Of a stretch of DNA of 64,000 nucleotides, positions 13,013 to 25,915 are shown in pieces. The notes under the pieces were generated by a model. It saw only the letters and a list, made by a program, of their open reading frames with translations, made no database searches and had not been told where the DNA came from. Position 1 is the first letter of the stretch. Each line of letters opens with the position of its first letter. The position numbers and the translations under genes are program-made. Source of the stretch: Engraulis encrasicolus (lineage: Eukaryota; Chordata; Actinopteri; Clupeiformes; Engraulidae); assembly GCF_034702125.1 (NCBI RefSeq), contig NC_085880.1, forward strand, positions 17,303,528-17,367,527, in the 5' to 3' direction.

Positions 13013-13375
13013 CTAGCAGGAAGGACCAGGAAGGAAGGTGGGGAAAAAACAGAAAAACAGTTAAAAAAGGTGTGAGGTGCGCGCACATCCCAAAAAATAA
13101 TAATTGTTGCAGGTGCAGGATATAAATGAGGACGCATGAACCTATAAGGAAAAAAAGAAGAAGAAATATCCATACAGCGCAGACACTTTCTTTTTTCCAA
13201 GAAAGAAAAACAGATAATGAAAAAAGGGACACCAAAGAGTCCCTCTGAATTTTTCTTTGCTAAGGTTTAAGATTGGTGAGGCAGGGCCTATACTAGGCCT
13301 TAGCTAGGAAATTTACCCAATGACACATGAAGTATTTGCCAATTTATTTAGGATTGATGATGATATTGTGACTAT

Positions 13376-13377
<2 letters not shown>

Positions 13378-13463
<86 letters not shown>
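13378..13463. repeat. (GA)n microsatellite
   Basis: About 42 pure GA units. Confidence 0.95.
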
Positions 13464-13467
<4 letters not shown>

Positions 13468-14034
13468 CACAGGCTTGGTGTTATCATCTCTGCAAATGGC
13501 TGCCACATTGAAAATGTGACAGGAAGTGACATAACAGGCCTAATCATGACATTAAATGTGATATTTGCAGCCACCAGCAGAGGTGACCCTAATAAGGATC
13601 AGTGCTGCGCTTTTTATCATCGGCACGTTGATGTTGATGCGGCTGCCTGTCCACCACGCGCCTCCTTGATTAAACAACAGATGACGTGCAAAAGAGCACA
13701 TGACAGGCAGTCAAGGTGACACTGCGATGCTACTGAGACAGAAGGTCGGCAGCGGGAGGAGACCCTGAGACACCAAAGCCAAAACATCATCTATATTCAA
13801 CAGAACAAAACAGCTGCCATCAAAATGGTTATAGATGAACACGAAGCTATTGACTGTCAGAGGCGCAGCACATTTGTCATCCCCCTGACATGGACTCCGT
13901 TATTCGCTCGATAAGTATTGTTTTGTAAAATAATGGCTGCCCGCATTATGAGATGCGATGTCTGCCTTTGGATCTGTTAGTATAATCACATATCTGATTA
14001 GCTTGGTTTGGGGGAACAGAGCATAACAATTCTG

Positions 14035-14160
14035 GGGTGTATTTCTCAAAAGCATAGTTGTTAGCCAGTTAGCAACTTCAGTAGTTGCCAATGGGAAATT
14101 GCATTGCAAACAACAAAGTAGCTAATGTAGTAAGCAACTTTGGTTTCGAGAAGTGCACCC
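14035..14160. mobile_element. Palindromic MITE, GGGTGYATTTCTC family, copy 1
   Basis: The terminus GGGTGTATTTCTC is matched by the inverse GAAGTGCACCC, and the interior is also palindromic around GTTAGCAACT. A 3-bp CTG flanks both ends. Copy 2 is at 26781-26905. The 3-bp CWG duplication fits PIF/Harbinger-type insertion. Confidence 0.75.
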
Positions 14161-14525
14161 CTGTTCTACTAATGGTATTGTACATGAACATCAGCTTCAG
14201 CACAGTTTCAAGGTGCCACTGTAAGGAGAGAGATAGAAACTCAGCATTATCATCACAAGGCAAACAGCTGCTTAAAAAGAACTGAAAGTCAAGCTCTGAT
14301 ACAGTACAGCAAAAATCATAAATAGCATGTACAATTATTCTCTGTTGGATAGCTCCTTCGCATTGTTATAGTGTTTAATCACCATCATCATCTTGATTAA
14401 AGGTATGCAGAGTATTTAGTAAGAAATACAATTATTAACTAAAACAATTATAATTGTCTGTTTTCTTTTTTTTCCAGAATGATCTGTAATGTGTTCAAAC
14501 AGGTGACAACTGTCTGTTTCTCGCA

Positions 14526-14682
14526 CAGGCCTGCCAACAGGGGGGACAAAGGGGTATGTTGTCCTGGGGCCCAGGGAGATAGGGGGCCCAGAATTGGATC
14601 CCCATTACTTTGTATATATTGGGTAGGGGGCCTTTTCAGATCACTTTTGTCCTGGGCCCAGCAAAAGCTGTCAGCGGCCCTG
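14526..14682. mobile_element. hAT-like MITE, CAGGGCCGCTGACAGC family (reverse orientation)
   Basis: It runs from CAGGCCTGCCAACAGG to GCTGTCAGCGGCCCTG and matches the copies at 34115 and 63201 in reverse. The flanking 8-mers do not match clearly, so the exact ends are less certain than for other copies. Confidence 0.65.
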
Positions 14683-14861
14683 CCTATGCATCTGTTGCTG
14701 CTGAAAGTCTTATTTTATTATTTTCTTCTAAATAAATATAATGGAGGCCTGTCAACGAGGGGGAGACTACAGCAAATTAAATTATTGTCATACGCCATGG
14801 GAAGCCTACTGCCTGTAGTCCTAATGACATCAGTAACAAATTGACTATTTTACTATTTAGG

Positions 14862-15022
14862 ACCAGCAGAGAAGCTGACAGGGGGGGAACAAACGGGTCG
14901 GTTGTGCCGGGCCCAGAGAGACAGAGGGCCCAGAATAGGGTCCTCATTACATTGCATGTATTGGATAGGGGGGCCCTTTCAGATGACTTTGTCCTGGGCC
15001 TGGCAAAAGCTGTCAGCGGCCC
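14862..15022. mobile_element. hAT-like MITE, CAGGGCCGCTGACAGC family, diverged copy
   Basis: It shares the GACAGGGGGG start, the internal TTTCAGATGACTTTGTCCTGGGC and the GCTGTCAGCGGCC end, in the same orientation as the copy at 14526. Flanks (TTAGGACC and AGAGGACC) agree only at 6 of 8 bases. Confidence 0.55.
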
Positions 15023-15170
15023 AGAGGACCAGGCCACCTCATGTCTCCTCATTAGGGCCTTGGTTCATGCGGTGGTTTCACACTGTGTGTGTGTTATCAA
15101 GAGGGGGTTCTCTTTTTTCTTTTTGTTTGTGAGTATTTCATTAGTTGGTGTCTGTTATTAGGTTACTTAC

Positions 15171-15285
15171 ATCATACCCGCCGATTAGACTGAGGCACAA
15201 TCCCTCATTCAGACAGTTAATACTGAGCAGCCTGCAGTAGTCCATTACGTCCTCGCAGTTCTTCCCGGTGAACCCTCTGAGGCAT
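15171..15285 (-). CDS. eys: eys coding exon 5: end of EGF 6 and first half of EGF 7
   Basis: 115 bases, phase 2 in (CTCCACAG) and phase 0 out (GAT then GTAAGT, a near-perfect donor). The split AG+A codon gives R-C-LRGFTGKN-C, closing EGF 6, then D-Y-C-RLLSIN-C-LNEGL-C starts EGF 7, and the exon ends G-G-Y-D. The polypyrimidine tract of the acceptor is itself a (CTTT)n/(CT)n microsatellite more than 100 bases long. EGF 7 has no O-fucose site. Confidence 0.92.
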
Positions 15286-15293
15286 CTGTGGAG

Positions 15294-15416
<123 letters not shown>

Positions 15417-15568
15417 GATGAGAGAGGTGATCAGTGATGCTTTCCAGTTCACCTCCCGTCCAGTGGCTACAGTATACAACAGGGCTGTGGTGGTCATGTG
15501 GACTCACTGCCTGTGATAAACACAGCCACAAATAATACCACCACTACCCTGACCAGCTCTCTCTCTGT

Positions 15569-15624
15569 CTCACACACACACACACACACACACACACTCG
15601 CGCGCACGCATGCGCACGCACGCG

Positions 15625-15666
<42 letters not shown>

Positions 15667-15700
15667 TGCACACACACGCATGTACGCACACGCACAAAAA
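15569..15700. repeat. (CA)n microsatellite with CGCACG interruptions
   Basis: Two CA blocks separated by TCGCGCGCACGCATGCG-type sequence. Confidence 0.92.
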
Positions 15701-16184
15701 AGGTCTGTTAAAGCACAAACATCACAAACTAGTATATGTTACACTGTATACACATCAGGCTAAAATGGCAACCTTGAATACAACATGAAAACAGTGGTAC
15801 TTTTGCTGGAGCTAATGGAGCAGGGGAAAGAAGCAGAAGGAGTGTACTGTACACACGGCTGCTGATACCCCTTCTACAACAACACAGAAGAAAAGAAGAA
15901 GAAGAATACAGAAAGATGTGAACATTGTGCTCATTCACTTGTGCAATTTGGGATCACATTAAAGGTGATCATGTTGGCTTTCACAGGGCATGAAAAAAAA
16001 TTGTGCCTAAAACACATAGACCAACCTATGTCCTACCTTAGATGAGGGGTGGGGGAGGGGGGAGGAAGAGGGGGGGGGGAGAAGAGGAGAGAGGAGATGA
16101 GAGGAGGAGAGGAGGGGAGGAGGGAAGGATGGTTTGGTGTGTTATGCTGCAGGGATGGTGAGGGCAAAAACTGGTGTAAAAAAG

Positions 16185-16219
16185 AATCTCTCTCTCTACC
16201 CCTCTCTCTCTCACACTCC

Positions 16220-16300
<81 letters not shown>

Positions 16301-16354
16301 CCCCCCTCTCTCACTCTGCCTCTCTCTGTCTCTCTCTCACACTCTCTCTCTCTG

Positions 16355-16404
<50 letters not shown>

Positions 16405-16408
16405 TCTC
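16185..16408. repeat. (TC)n microsatellite, interrupted
   Basis: A pyrimidine-only tract on the + strand, with a short poly-C block and CTGTCTC variants. A second tract lies at about 16757-16820. Confidence 0.92.
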
Positions 16409-16757
16409 AGCCTGGAACACATTTCCTCTGGGCACGGGGGCAGTTTAAGTGATGTTATTGGGTCAGGCCCACCTGATTCTGCCATTATGAGCGCGGGTCC
16501 CGTATGACCGGTGGCCGTACGTTGCCTTTTTATCTGCCACCACGGCTCACCGCCGCTGCTTCTCTCACCGGCCCCACTCTCATGCTTCACTGATAATGCT
16601 CCACAACACCCCACCACGCCACACCACGCCACACCACACGCCTTTTGTTTCAACACACTCTGATCCATCACCGCCCTAACCTACCGTGAACAACTTTATC
16701 TGGTTTTACCGTTTCGCTTTTAATTCAAACTTCTCTTTTTTTTAATTCCCCCTCTCT

Positions 16758-16823
<66 letters not shown>

Positions 16824-17501
16824 GTGGCTTTGTGACCTCTACCCTTTACTGTCATTTACTTAAAGAATCCCATTCAAATGCATTGATTTAGGTGGGCAAC
16901 CATTCAAACCCACTGAGATATCCAACGGGGGCGATATCTGGAGCAATAACTCAGGGTGGAAAAACGATGGGTCTCTAAAAATAAGCATTCCCCTGTACGG
17001 AGCAATAAAGTAGCTGTGCTATCACTTATTATCACTAAGGCATGAACTGAAAAGCTGTCACTTGGGCAGATACTACAACACCACGCAGATGGATCTCAGT
17101 CGTAGATAGTCACACCGTGAGAGGGCCAAAGACAAAATATATGAGCAGTGGCATAAATAATAAAACAAACTCTAAAAGAAATGGATTTTAATTTCCATTT
17201 TTTTGTGGCAGGTCTATTTAATCATCTGATGGAAGAAAAAAAAGTGAGGCGCAAAAAAAAAGAAAAAGAAAGTGAGCCGCAATCACGCGTTTTGCATCAT
17301 TTAAAGCAGAGTTTTTATATATTCCCACATAAAATAATAAAAGGCATCTAGCCTAAAGCAGGACGTAGGGTAATTGATTGCTGCTGCAGAAAAGCAAAGC
17401 CCTGCAAGGGCCCCAGGCTGGCTCCTCTCTGCTCTGCTCCGCTTTGCAAAGTTGGCTCCAGCTTTTCAGCTTTCAGCACAGGGGGCTGTGGCAGTCAGGC
17501 G

Positions 17502-17930
17502 AGGAGAGGAGAGGAGAGGAGAGGAGAGGAGAGGAGAGGAGAGGAGAGGAGAGGAGAGGAGAGGACAGGACAGGACAGGACAGGACAGGAGAGGAGAGGA
17601 GAGGAGAGGAGATGAGAGGAGAGGAGAGGAGAGGAGAGGAGAGGATAAGAGAGGAGAGGACCTGACAGGAAAGGAGAAAAGAGGAGAGGAGAGGAGAGGA
17701 GAGGAGAGGAGAGGAGAGGAGAGGAGAGGAGAGGAAAGGAGAGGAGAGGAGAGGAGAGGAGAGGAGAGGAGAGGAGGGAGAGGAGAGGAGGGGAAAGGAG
17801 AGGAAAGGAGAGGAGAGGAGAGGAGAGGAGGGGCGAGGAGAGGAGAGGAGGGGAGAGGAGAGGAGAGGAGAGGAGAGGAGAGGAGAGAAGAGGAGAGGAG
17901 AGGAGAAAAGAGGAGAGGAGGGGAGAGGAC
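17502..17930. repeat. (GGAGA)n pentanucleotide repeat
   Basis: About 85 units with GGACA and GGGGA variants. It starts some 20 bases downstream of the exon 4 donor in gene orientation. It is a purine-only strand of over 400 bases and could form triplex DNA. Confidence 0.95.
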
Positions 17931-17951
17931 CGGACCCCCAGCTGCGCTTAC

Positions 17952-18088
17952 CTGCAGGTGTAATCGTCACCGAGGGACACACAGCTGCCGTTGTTGAGAC
18001 AGGGAGAGGATGCACACGCCTGCCGCACCCTCCTGCACTGCCTGCCACCGCCTGCAGGGAGCCCCTCTTCACACACACACGTGGAGGG
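17952..18088 (-). CDS. eys: eys coding exon 4: end of EGF 5 and most of EGF 6
   Basis: 137 bases, phase 0 in (acceptor CCCCCCAG) and phase 2 out (TGCAG then GTAAGC). It begins P-S-T-C-V-C and closes EGF 5 with R-Q-C after a Gly-rich loop, an unusual shape for the C5-C6 segment. EGF 6 then starts C-ASSP-C-LNNGS-C and runs to Y-T-C. EGF 6 carries both the O-glucose consensus (C-A-S-S-P-C) and the O-fucose consensus (C-L-N-N-G-S-C). A 430-base (TCTCC)n tract starts about 20 bases after the donor, so the exon is a small coding island in purine/pyrimidine repeat DNA. Confidence 0.92.
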
Positions 18089-19257
18089 CTGGGGGGAAAA
18101 AGAAAAGAGGAAAAAAAGAAAAGAGAAGAAATTAAAGAAGAATAAAAGAAAAGAACTGAAAAGAAAAGAAAAGAAGAATGAGTGAGGAGGGGTGGGTATG
18201 GAATGAACAAAGAGGAGGGAAGAAATAGACAAAGAGAGATAAAAAAAATGAAATTGTGTTTCAGTTTGAGGGAAAAGGCCATGCTGGGCAGTCAGAATGA
18301 GGAAAGAGATGGGGGAGGGAATAGGGACATAGAGGGAGGAGAGGAGACGAGAGGAGGGGGCAGTGAGCAGAGGAGAGGAGGAGAGGAGAGGAGGGGAGGA
18401 GAGGAGAGGAAAGAGATTGAGGACATAGAAGGGTGGAGAAAAGGGGGAGTAGAACGAGAGATGGGGGAGAGAGGAAACGTGGGGAAAAGAGAAGGGCGGG
18501 TGGGTATTCATGATAAGATATGCTTCATCACTGCTGAGCATTTAATCATCAACTGGCAGGTATGCAGCTTTAGAGGAGAACAAAACAAAACAGGAAAAAA
18601 AAGACAGAGAGAAAAAAAAACACACAAGACACAAGACACAACACAAGACAACCCTGGTGCATTTGAGAAGAAAACATTAGACAAGAGTTTGGCTGGCGGA
18701 AAAAACTTATAAAGGAAGAAGACAGCGAGCTCGCCTTGTTCGGCGCCGACTAAAACCTTAAAATAGAGGGAGACGGGTCATTAGCAGGCTATGTCATGGC
18801 ACACTGTTGTTTACTAACTGATCTTGACAACAATAATGTTTCTGATCCGGGCGCCCCGACAAGACGAAAAGAACAAAAGAGCAATTGAGGAAAGGCAGCC
18901 AGATGAAAACTCATGATGACATTAAAACCTGGTACAGGCTGAGGCTGCTTAGCGTTTGGGAGGAGGGAGGGTGGATCGTTCGTGACTGTATTGTAAAGGA
19001 TGAAGTGGAATGAAAGGGTACCACCTTTTTGCAGCGGGGACCATGTTTCACCTTACTTACATCAGGGTTTCCTCCCAGCACTTTACGCTTTAGTTAAGGC
19101 TGCCACCTTGCCACCTCCCACCTTGACTGGGGTCTCTGAAAAAGATGAAGGTTTTGTGCTGCAAGAATAGAGTTCTTGAAGTTGCTTAATAAAAAAATTC
19201 ATAGACTATTTCTTTTCATTTCATATGATGCTACGCAGCATAGAACTTGCAGTGACG

Positions 19258-19444
19258 GGCCCTGCTGTGGCCTAACAGTAGGGCACTTGTCTACTATGCG
19301 GCCGACCTGGGTTCGGTTCCCGGCCCGGGTCCTTTGCCGGCCCTTCCCCATCTCTCTCTCCCCACTTGCTTCCTGTCACCATCTTCACTATACATTGTCA
19401 TAAATAGTCAAAAAGGCCAAAACAATATCTTTAAAAAAAAAGAT
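19258..19444 (+). mobile_element. tRNA-derived SINE with 12-bp target duplication
   Basis: The tRNA-like head reads GTGGCCTAACAGTAGGGCAC with a B-box-like GGTTCGGTTCC, then a CCCCATCTCTCTC body and an A-rich tail. The 12-mer CTTGCAGTGACG is present at 19246-19257 and again at 19445-19456, an exact target-site duplication. Confidence 0.88.
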
Positions 19445-20331
19445 CTTGCAGTGACGATAGCAACATGTCTCTGATACTGTGTTAACAGATATCCCCTACA
19501 AACCTTGACTCACAAATGTTCTGCGCAACCCAAAACACATCACTATTGAAATGTCAGTATCCTACAGCTCTATCCTGTGTGCTGATTGGGTCCTACTCTA
19601 CCCCCCATGTAGCCCCTTCTTATCTGAATGATGAAAGTATTTTATTTTTTCATTTTTTCTTTCACAGCTCCAAGGAGTTGTCTTGCAGGCAATCCGAGAC
19701 AGAATCTCAGCAGGACCAATCAATGTCGAGCAGATCAATTAGCGCGTGCCTCCAATGCCACCAATCATACGTCAGTGCTTTCACTCTCTCGGACGCCTAT
19801 CAGGCACCTGCCGCTCTCTCGGACGCCCACCCTCCCTATTCACAAAGCCCCTTTATGGCGCCATCCACGTGGCAAATTCCATCATAAAGGAGAAGGAAGG
19901 TCACCCAAGACAATTAATTCATTATGACATTTTTCTTTTCCCCATTCCTGGCCCCATTCGCTGTAGAGTTTAAAAAAAAAAAAAAAAAAAAAGACTGGCC
20001 ACTATAAGATCCTGATTTAAAAAAAAAAAACCCATGCCAGAGCAACAATTTATCGTGTGTGGCTGAAATGGAAAATTGGGACAGACACCTCATGCCCAAG
20101 AGCTTTCTTGTAATAGCATTTTTGATATGGTGCTTAAATATGTGCTGGCCTCAACCGGGGCCTATCAATTAAAACAAATGCCAGCACTGTCGCACTATCA
20201 AAACAGAACGGTAACCTTCAGAATGACACTACTTGATCCGCCGCAAAGATAGCACATCAATTTGCATGTGACATTTTTCTATTAATCATTTTCTCTCTAA
20301 GGCACATGATTGTGAGTAGGTGTATGTGTGG

Positions 20332-20453
<122 letters not shown>

Positions 20454-20547
20454 ATGAGGAGGGGGTAGGTGTGTGCGCAGGTGTGGGGGGGTCGAGGCGG
20501 TGGGGGGTGTTGAAGGGGAGCAGAGGGGGGGTTTAAAGAGTTCTCAC

Positions 20548-20753
20548 ATGATCTTCCTCTGAGCACGGGGGTTCAGCTTGACACCCGTAAGACGCACAAG
20601 TGCTGTTCAGCTCCCCGTCACAGTGGGGCCCCATGAACGCTTCTGGGCAGGTGCAGGTAAAGCCCTCCTCCGCAGTCTCAGACTCAGAGCACTTTCCATC
20701 ATTTTTGCACGGGTTAGGCACACAAGGCATCCTCCTCATGTCGCAAAGAGAAC
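20548..20753 (-). CDS. eys: eys coding exon 3: end of EGF 3, EGF 4, start of EGF 5
   Basis: 206 bases, entering in phase 1 (acceptor TTTCAG) and leaving in phase 0 (CAT then GTGAGA). It supplies S-L-C-D, which closes EGF 3, then a full EGF 4 (C-VPNP-C-KNDGK-C, C-T-C-PEAFMGPH-C), then the first three cysteines of EGF 5 (STC, YGC, PPC). EGF 4 lacks the serine of the O-glucose motif and the Ser/Thr of the O-fucose motif. A (CT)n tract of more than 200 bases lies upstream of the acceptor, and a (TG)n tract lies about 100 bases downstream of the donor. Confidence 0.92.
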
Positions 20754-20762
20754 CTGAAACAA

Positions 20763-20894
20763 TGGAGAGGAGAGGAGAGGAGAGAGAGAGACAGAGAAAG
20801 AGAAAGAGAGAGAGAGAGAGAGAAAAGAGAAAGAGAGAGAGGGAGAGAGTGGAGAGAGAGAAAAAGAGAGAGAAAGAGAGAGGGGGGGAGAGAG

Positions 20895-20985
<91 letters not shown>
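20763..20985. repeat. (GA)n tract upstream of the exon 3 acceptor
   Basis: On the eys strand it is a pyrimidine-only tract of about 220 bases ending about 10 bases before the acceptor. Confidence 0.95.
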
Positions 20986-20990
<5 letters not shown>

Positions 20991-22506
20991 AGAAGCTACT
21001 GTATAAGAGCCCCATATACCCTTATCTGAGCACCTGTGGAGAAAAAGACTTGACACCCTCTCACACTGTTGCAAAAAAACACGAAGAATGTGCAAATTCA
21101 AAAGAGATAAATGATTGACTTTAGCAGACAGCATTCATAACAATTCCTAGCTAGGGGAAATTCTGATTTAGTACAAAGGATGCTGTCATGGTAGTGCGCT
21201 TGTTTGATACGGAACAGGCGAAGGGGTGTTATGTTCAAAGCTACAGTGCTGTGTGTCTCTCTCTGCAGCTCAAGACAGTGACATGGGCATTGTGAATTGA
21301 GAGAAGAGGAAAAAAAGGAATCCAACCGTATGGAAAGATAAAAGCGCAATATTGACAGGGGAAAGGGGGGTGGGGGGGGATGTAGTGGTGCAACACACTT
21401 TAAGATAAACTGCATTTGTTGTGTCTTCCATTGAACAACAAAAGGAATTGCAAAATGTCTTTTTAAAAATACGAGCAAATGTGCAATTATGCATGAAGTG
21501 ATGCCCGGGACAACTGGAGCGACAGCTTTCCCATCCCATCCCAGAGATTCTGGCTCTTCATATGTACACACAACTGGGTCAACACAACAGGCAGGATATG
21601 TGTGGCGCGCACCGCACTCACAAATTTCCATAATAACGCCTCCTCCTCCCCTGCAGTTCACTCTGTTTTATAGAAGCAGTAGCGCTAGCGCTGTAAAATC
21701 TCCGGCCTACTGTAACATGCCCAAACGTACATTTGTCACAATGACAAAATTAACAGCAATCCTAGTATAACACGCAAAGCACGTCCCTTTTTTTAATCTG
21801 GGATTCCAGACCTTTTTTCCTAATGGAGAGCAAGTGCGAGAATTAACATGAATGAGGAGTCAGTATTCTTTTAATCTGCTAAAAGCAGGATTACTGTTAA
21901 AAAGTACAAAGAGATACCTTTCCCTCTCTTGTTCAAATGATTCAAAAGAACTCAGTCAAAGTAAAAGAAGAAGTAGAAGTCGTCCATCATTAAAATCACT
22001 TTTGTCATCCTATTCCCCAGTCATCTAGGGGCCTCCACGTCAAAACGGCATTCAATATCACCAAACTCTCAGAGGTCTCCCCCAATATAACCAATGAAAA
22101 TCTTGATGGACATGTTTACCGGCTGTCTGGAAAACAATTACGGCGTTTTTTGCTTTGCCTTCCTCTACCTAATATCATCATCTTGCCTATCTTCCGCGCA
22201 TCACTATGTTTTTTTTTCATCTCACCAACTACCCAAGGGAGCGATCATAGCCAACATGACAGTATTTTTTAATCAATTATTCAGGTTTTAAGCTTTAAGA
22301 AGTCGTTAGGATTTTTCAGAAGTGTCCGCAGTATCCTTAAGAGCAGACAGGAGCCACAGTAGGACTCTGAATCGGGAACATGAAAGGCCATATTAATATA
22401 TTTTTTCTCATAATGTCATTGCGGTGCATTTGCTCAATTATTCATTGAAATATTTCAGAGACATGTGCTTTGGCTGAGATACATAAATTACTCACACATG
22501 CCCCTA

Positions 22507-22542
22507 GACAGTACAGTACAGTACAGTACAGTACAGTACAGT
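22507..22542. repeat. (CAGTA)n pentanucleotide repeat
   Basis: Seven tandem CAGTA units. Confidence 0.92.
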
Positions 22543-24522
22543 GGGGTTTGATCTACTTAACCTTCTTAGACCAAGGCCTCTCCCTAACACACATCTTCCG
22601 CCTATTCAGCTCAAGTCAGCAGTCACTGCGGAGCCAGAAACACGAAAAGAAGAGCTCCCCTCTTCATCTTCCTATTCCTCCTCCTACTCCTACGCCTCTC
22701 CTCCTCCTCCTCCTCCTCCTCCTCCTCTTCCTCCTCCTGCTCTACCTCTACTCCTCCACTCCTCCCATGGACTTCAGCGAGGTCCACACGAGCGACCAGC
22801 AGAGCAAAAGCATCAAGGTGTGAGCAAGGACATCCTTGTAAGGCAAGCAGACATTGTAAGGCATCTGACATCCCGCAGCTTGTCTGACTCTTGCCCCCGG
22901 TGGGTTAAATTTAGCCCTGCGTGAGCCGCAGCGCCAGGTTCAAGGTGAGCGCCATTTGATTTTATTCCCGAGAGGGGCGTTTTCATTTCTGTGGTCTTCA
23001 GCAGGTGCTAACTCATTTATCTTTCTGTGTGACTTATTTCTTAGCATATTCCTCCATGCTAATCCCCTAGCGATTCAACTTCCCTTGTTCCACGCACTGC
23101 ACCCCCCCCCACCCCCCCTCAAACCCCACCCACAACCCCACGTTCCCTTGTTCCAGGCCCTGCCACCCCCCCAAGCCCACCCCACCCCACCCCATGGTTT
23201 TGGATGCATCACTGGTAGCATCTGTGGGTATATATACACCCACATATATATCTTTGCCTTTGCGCACACAGGGCAGGCAGGCACCGTCTCTTACATGCAT
23301 AAAAGTAGCCGTCTTTTACATGATTAAAAGTAGTAGCATCCATCTGCCTGGTTACCTACCGAACGTATTCACCACCCTTTTTGTGTTTGCTGGGCGGGTG
23401 CATGCATGAATATGTACCTAGGCTCCAGAGTGCGCTGCACACTGTCTGATTGCATGGTGCTTTTAGTGTGTAAAAATATGCTGCTCAAATATGCTTTCAC
23501 TTCCAGAGTTCAGGAATCCAACTGTGACTCCACATCACATGAGAATAGGAAACTGATGAGGTTTGGTGACACATTTTTCCCCCACAAAGCTTTGCTTTCT
23601 CTCCAACAAAACTGTGCACAGAGTAAGTGCTTTTGGTAGACTTTGTATGTGATTCTCTGGTTGTGCCCTTTTTTTTCACAGCACAGTCCTCCACCAAATC
23701 AACACAAACACACACACGTCATCCAGGGGCAATTACCAAATACCCTGGCGGGATCATTCCCATGTCAAGGCTTCCAAACAAAACCCAGACAAAGGCACAT
23801 CACGACTGCCTGCCACGACCACAAGTCAGACGTGTTTTAATATTTACCAAGAAAACCCGCAGGGCTAAGTGAATTACAAAACAATTAGCAGCAAATCCCT
23901 CGAGGACTGTGGCCTATTAAGTCTGTAATACCTAGCCCATATACATCCCCCCTTCCCCCGTTCCTCTGTAGCAGCTGGATGCAGTGGAGGCGGTTGGGGG
24001 GTGGGGGTGGGTTTTAGTTGCCGGGAGGTGGAGGTGGAGGCAGTGGGGGGTAGACGGCATCAAAAGAAAAATCTGAATTGAAACATCCCCCGGGGTGCTC
24101 CTCATTATTATGTAGTGTCGGACTCCGGTGTGCGCGCCGCTCCACACCGCACTGCACCGCCCCACGTTGCCCCATACCGCGCCGCCCCACGCGGTCAGCC
24201 TGCACCCCGGACAGCCGCTAACTTCCAGGTGATTTATGGGCTGACGGCTACGGCTAAGTCAGAGGCACCCCAGCTACCGGCCGGCCTGCTGCCCAGAGGA
24301 AGACAGGAGAGCAGGGCGCAGCGCAGCACAGCAAAGCACAGAACAGCACAGCACAGCAGCGTGTCTCGGCTTTGTAATGGGCCACGCTCTCTCTCCCTCC
24401 CGTAGAGGTGCTCCACAAAAGAGAAAAGAGAGTTGAGGGGGTTGGTGGGGTGGTGGTGTAAAACTAGCTTGATACAAGTAATATGCGAGGCCATAAGAGA
24501 GCGTTAGACAGCAGGAGACATC

Positions 24523-24733
24523 ACATTACATTAGGCTGACACTTTCTATCCAAAGTCACAGTTATTTTAAGTACAGGGTATTGGTTATAGTCCCTGTAGC
24601 ACTGGGGTGTTAGGTGCCTTGCTCAAGGGCACTTCAGCCAAGGGTGAAGTTGTAGAGATTGGTTAGGGTGGGATTTGAACCTGCAACCCTCTGATCTGAA
24701 GGCCAGCGCTCTAACCATTGAGCCATGGCTGCC
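24523..24733 (-). mobile_element. tRNA-derived SINE, reverse orientation
   Basis: Read on the minus strand it has TGGCTCAATGGTTAGAGCGC (A-box region), the B box GGTTCAAATCCC, and the conserved body CCCTTGAGCAAGGCACCTAA, ending in a TGTAATG tail. It shares this body with the SINEs at 30985 and 35490. Confidence 0.85.
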
Positions 24734-24771
24734 TACTGCAGAGCAGGAGACAACAGAGCAGACCACATGAA

Positions 24772-25043
24772 CAGGGCCGGATTAAGATGGTTTGGGGCCC
24801 CTAGGCTACAGGTTGCTATGGGGCCCCCTCTGAAGGCAAATTTAACAATACATTTACATAGACATTGTCTATCAACTGTGTACCACCAGTCTACCAACTG
24901 TATTCAACACAACATATGAATTATACAATATTGTCTGTCAAAATTCTACATTTTTTTTAAACATTTGACCGATTGGGGGCCCCTTGGCTGATGAAGGCCC
25001 CTTGGCTGCAGCCACATCTAGCCTGTGCGGTAGTCTGGCCCTG
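24772..25043. mobile_element. hAT-type non-autonomous transposon, CAGGGCCGGATTAAG family
   Basis: It starts CAGGGCCGGATTAAG and ends TAGTCTGGCCCTG, imperfect inverted termini. Flanking 8-mers CACATGAA and CAGATGAA match at 7 of 8. It sits 39 bases past the SINE at 24733. Confidence 0.82.
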
Positions 25044-25689
25044 CAGATGAAGGCCGCTCTTGATGAGGCTCCAATCACTGCAGTGCCAGCATCAAGTCCA
25101 TCTGGGATATCTTCCACCGTCGGAGTAGCAGATGACAGGCACACTGCCACCAAAATATGGAAAATATGTCCCTGGCCGCTCTGAACAAACCATCTGAAAG
25201 GATTTGAGTAATAAATGCACAATCATCCCTGCATACACTGTAAGCAAACATGAGCTTGAACACAAGGTGAGCGACCCCGGTCAGGACTGTTGTCAATCTT
25301 TTTTCTTGTTTTCAATTCTGGAATCAAAAGCGTAATCCGACAAAAATTCAAATGACCGAAAAAGGGGAACTGAGGACATTTTATTATTACAACTCTCTAA
25401 CAGTTATGTAAAATGGTCCATAGCAATATCCTAAGCACCTTCTAAGCTCCGGGGCCATCAAAACAATGCAAAACAAATAAACATAAAACATTCCCCTTGT
25501 ACATTAGGCTGTATTGTAGCTATTTCGCAGAGCAAGTTCCAATATCCATATTCTACACTGATAGAAAGTGGCAGATCGGGCTGCTAGAGAACAGTTTGTT
25601 TATCCTTGGGGTTATCCGTGCAGCACTACAATCAAACACGAATACAACATATTTATCTTATCTTCTGTTTACATGTTCAATGTTGAATG

Positions 25690-25915
25690 TTAAATGTTCT
25701 TTTGTACTGTATTTATTATTGATCACTTATTGTTACCAGTCCATCACTGTTACCTGTCCTGTCTTGCACTTTATGTCAGTCTGTAAAATGTCAGTCTTGT
25801 GTATGTCTATGTCATGGCATGGTATAGAGAGAAAACGTAATTTCATTTTCCTTGTATGACTTGTGCATATGAAGAAAGTGCCAATAAAAGCTGACTTGCC
25901 TTGACTTGACTTGGA
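25690..25915 (+). mobile_element. Probable 3' end of a non-LTR retrotransposon
   Basis: It ends with GTAATTTCATTTTCCTTGTA, GTGCATATG, CCAATAAA and a (CTTGA)n tail, an arrangement typical of fish LINE 3' ends. No protein frame remains. Confidence 0.5.

Larger units (their letters stand above)
13013..15170. other. eys intron 5 (2.2 kb)
   Basis: It holds a (GA)n tract at about 13378-13463, a 126-bp MITE at 14035-14160, and two copies of a GGGCCC-rich hAT-like MITE at about 14526-14682 and 14862-15022. The rest is unique non-coding sequence. Confidence 0.75.

Noticed and set aside
21098..21661. A 187-residue minus-strand frame in eys intron 2, with several cysteines
   Set aside because: Cysteine spacing does not fit an EGF, and exons 2 and 3 join in frame without it.
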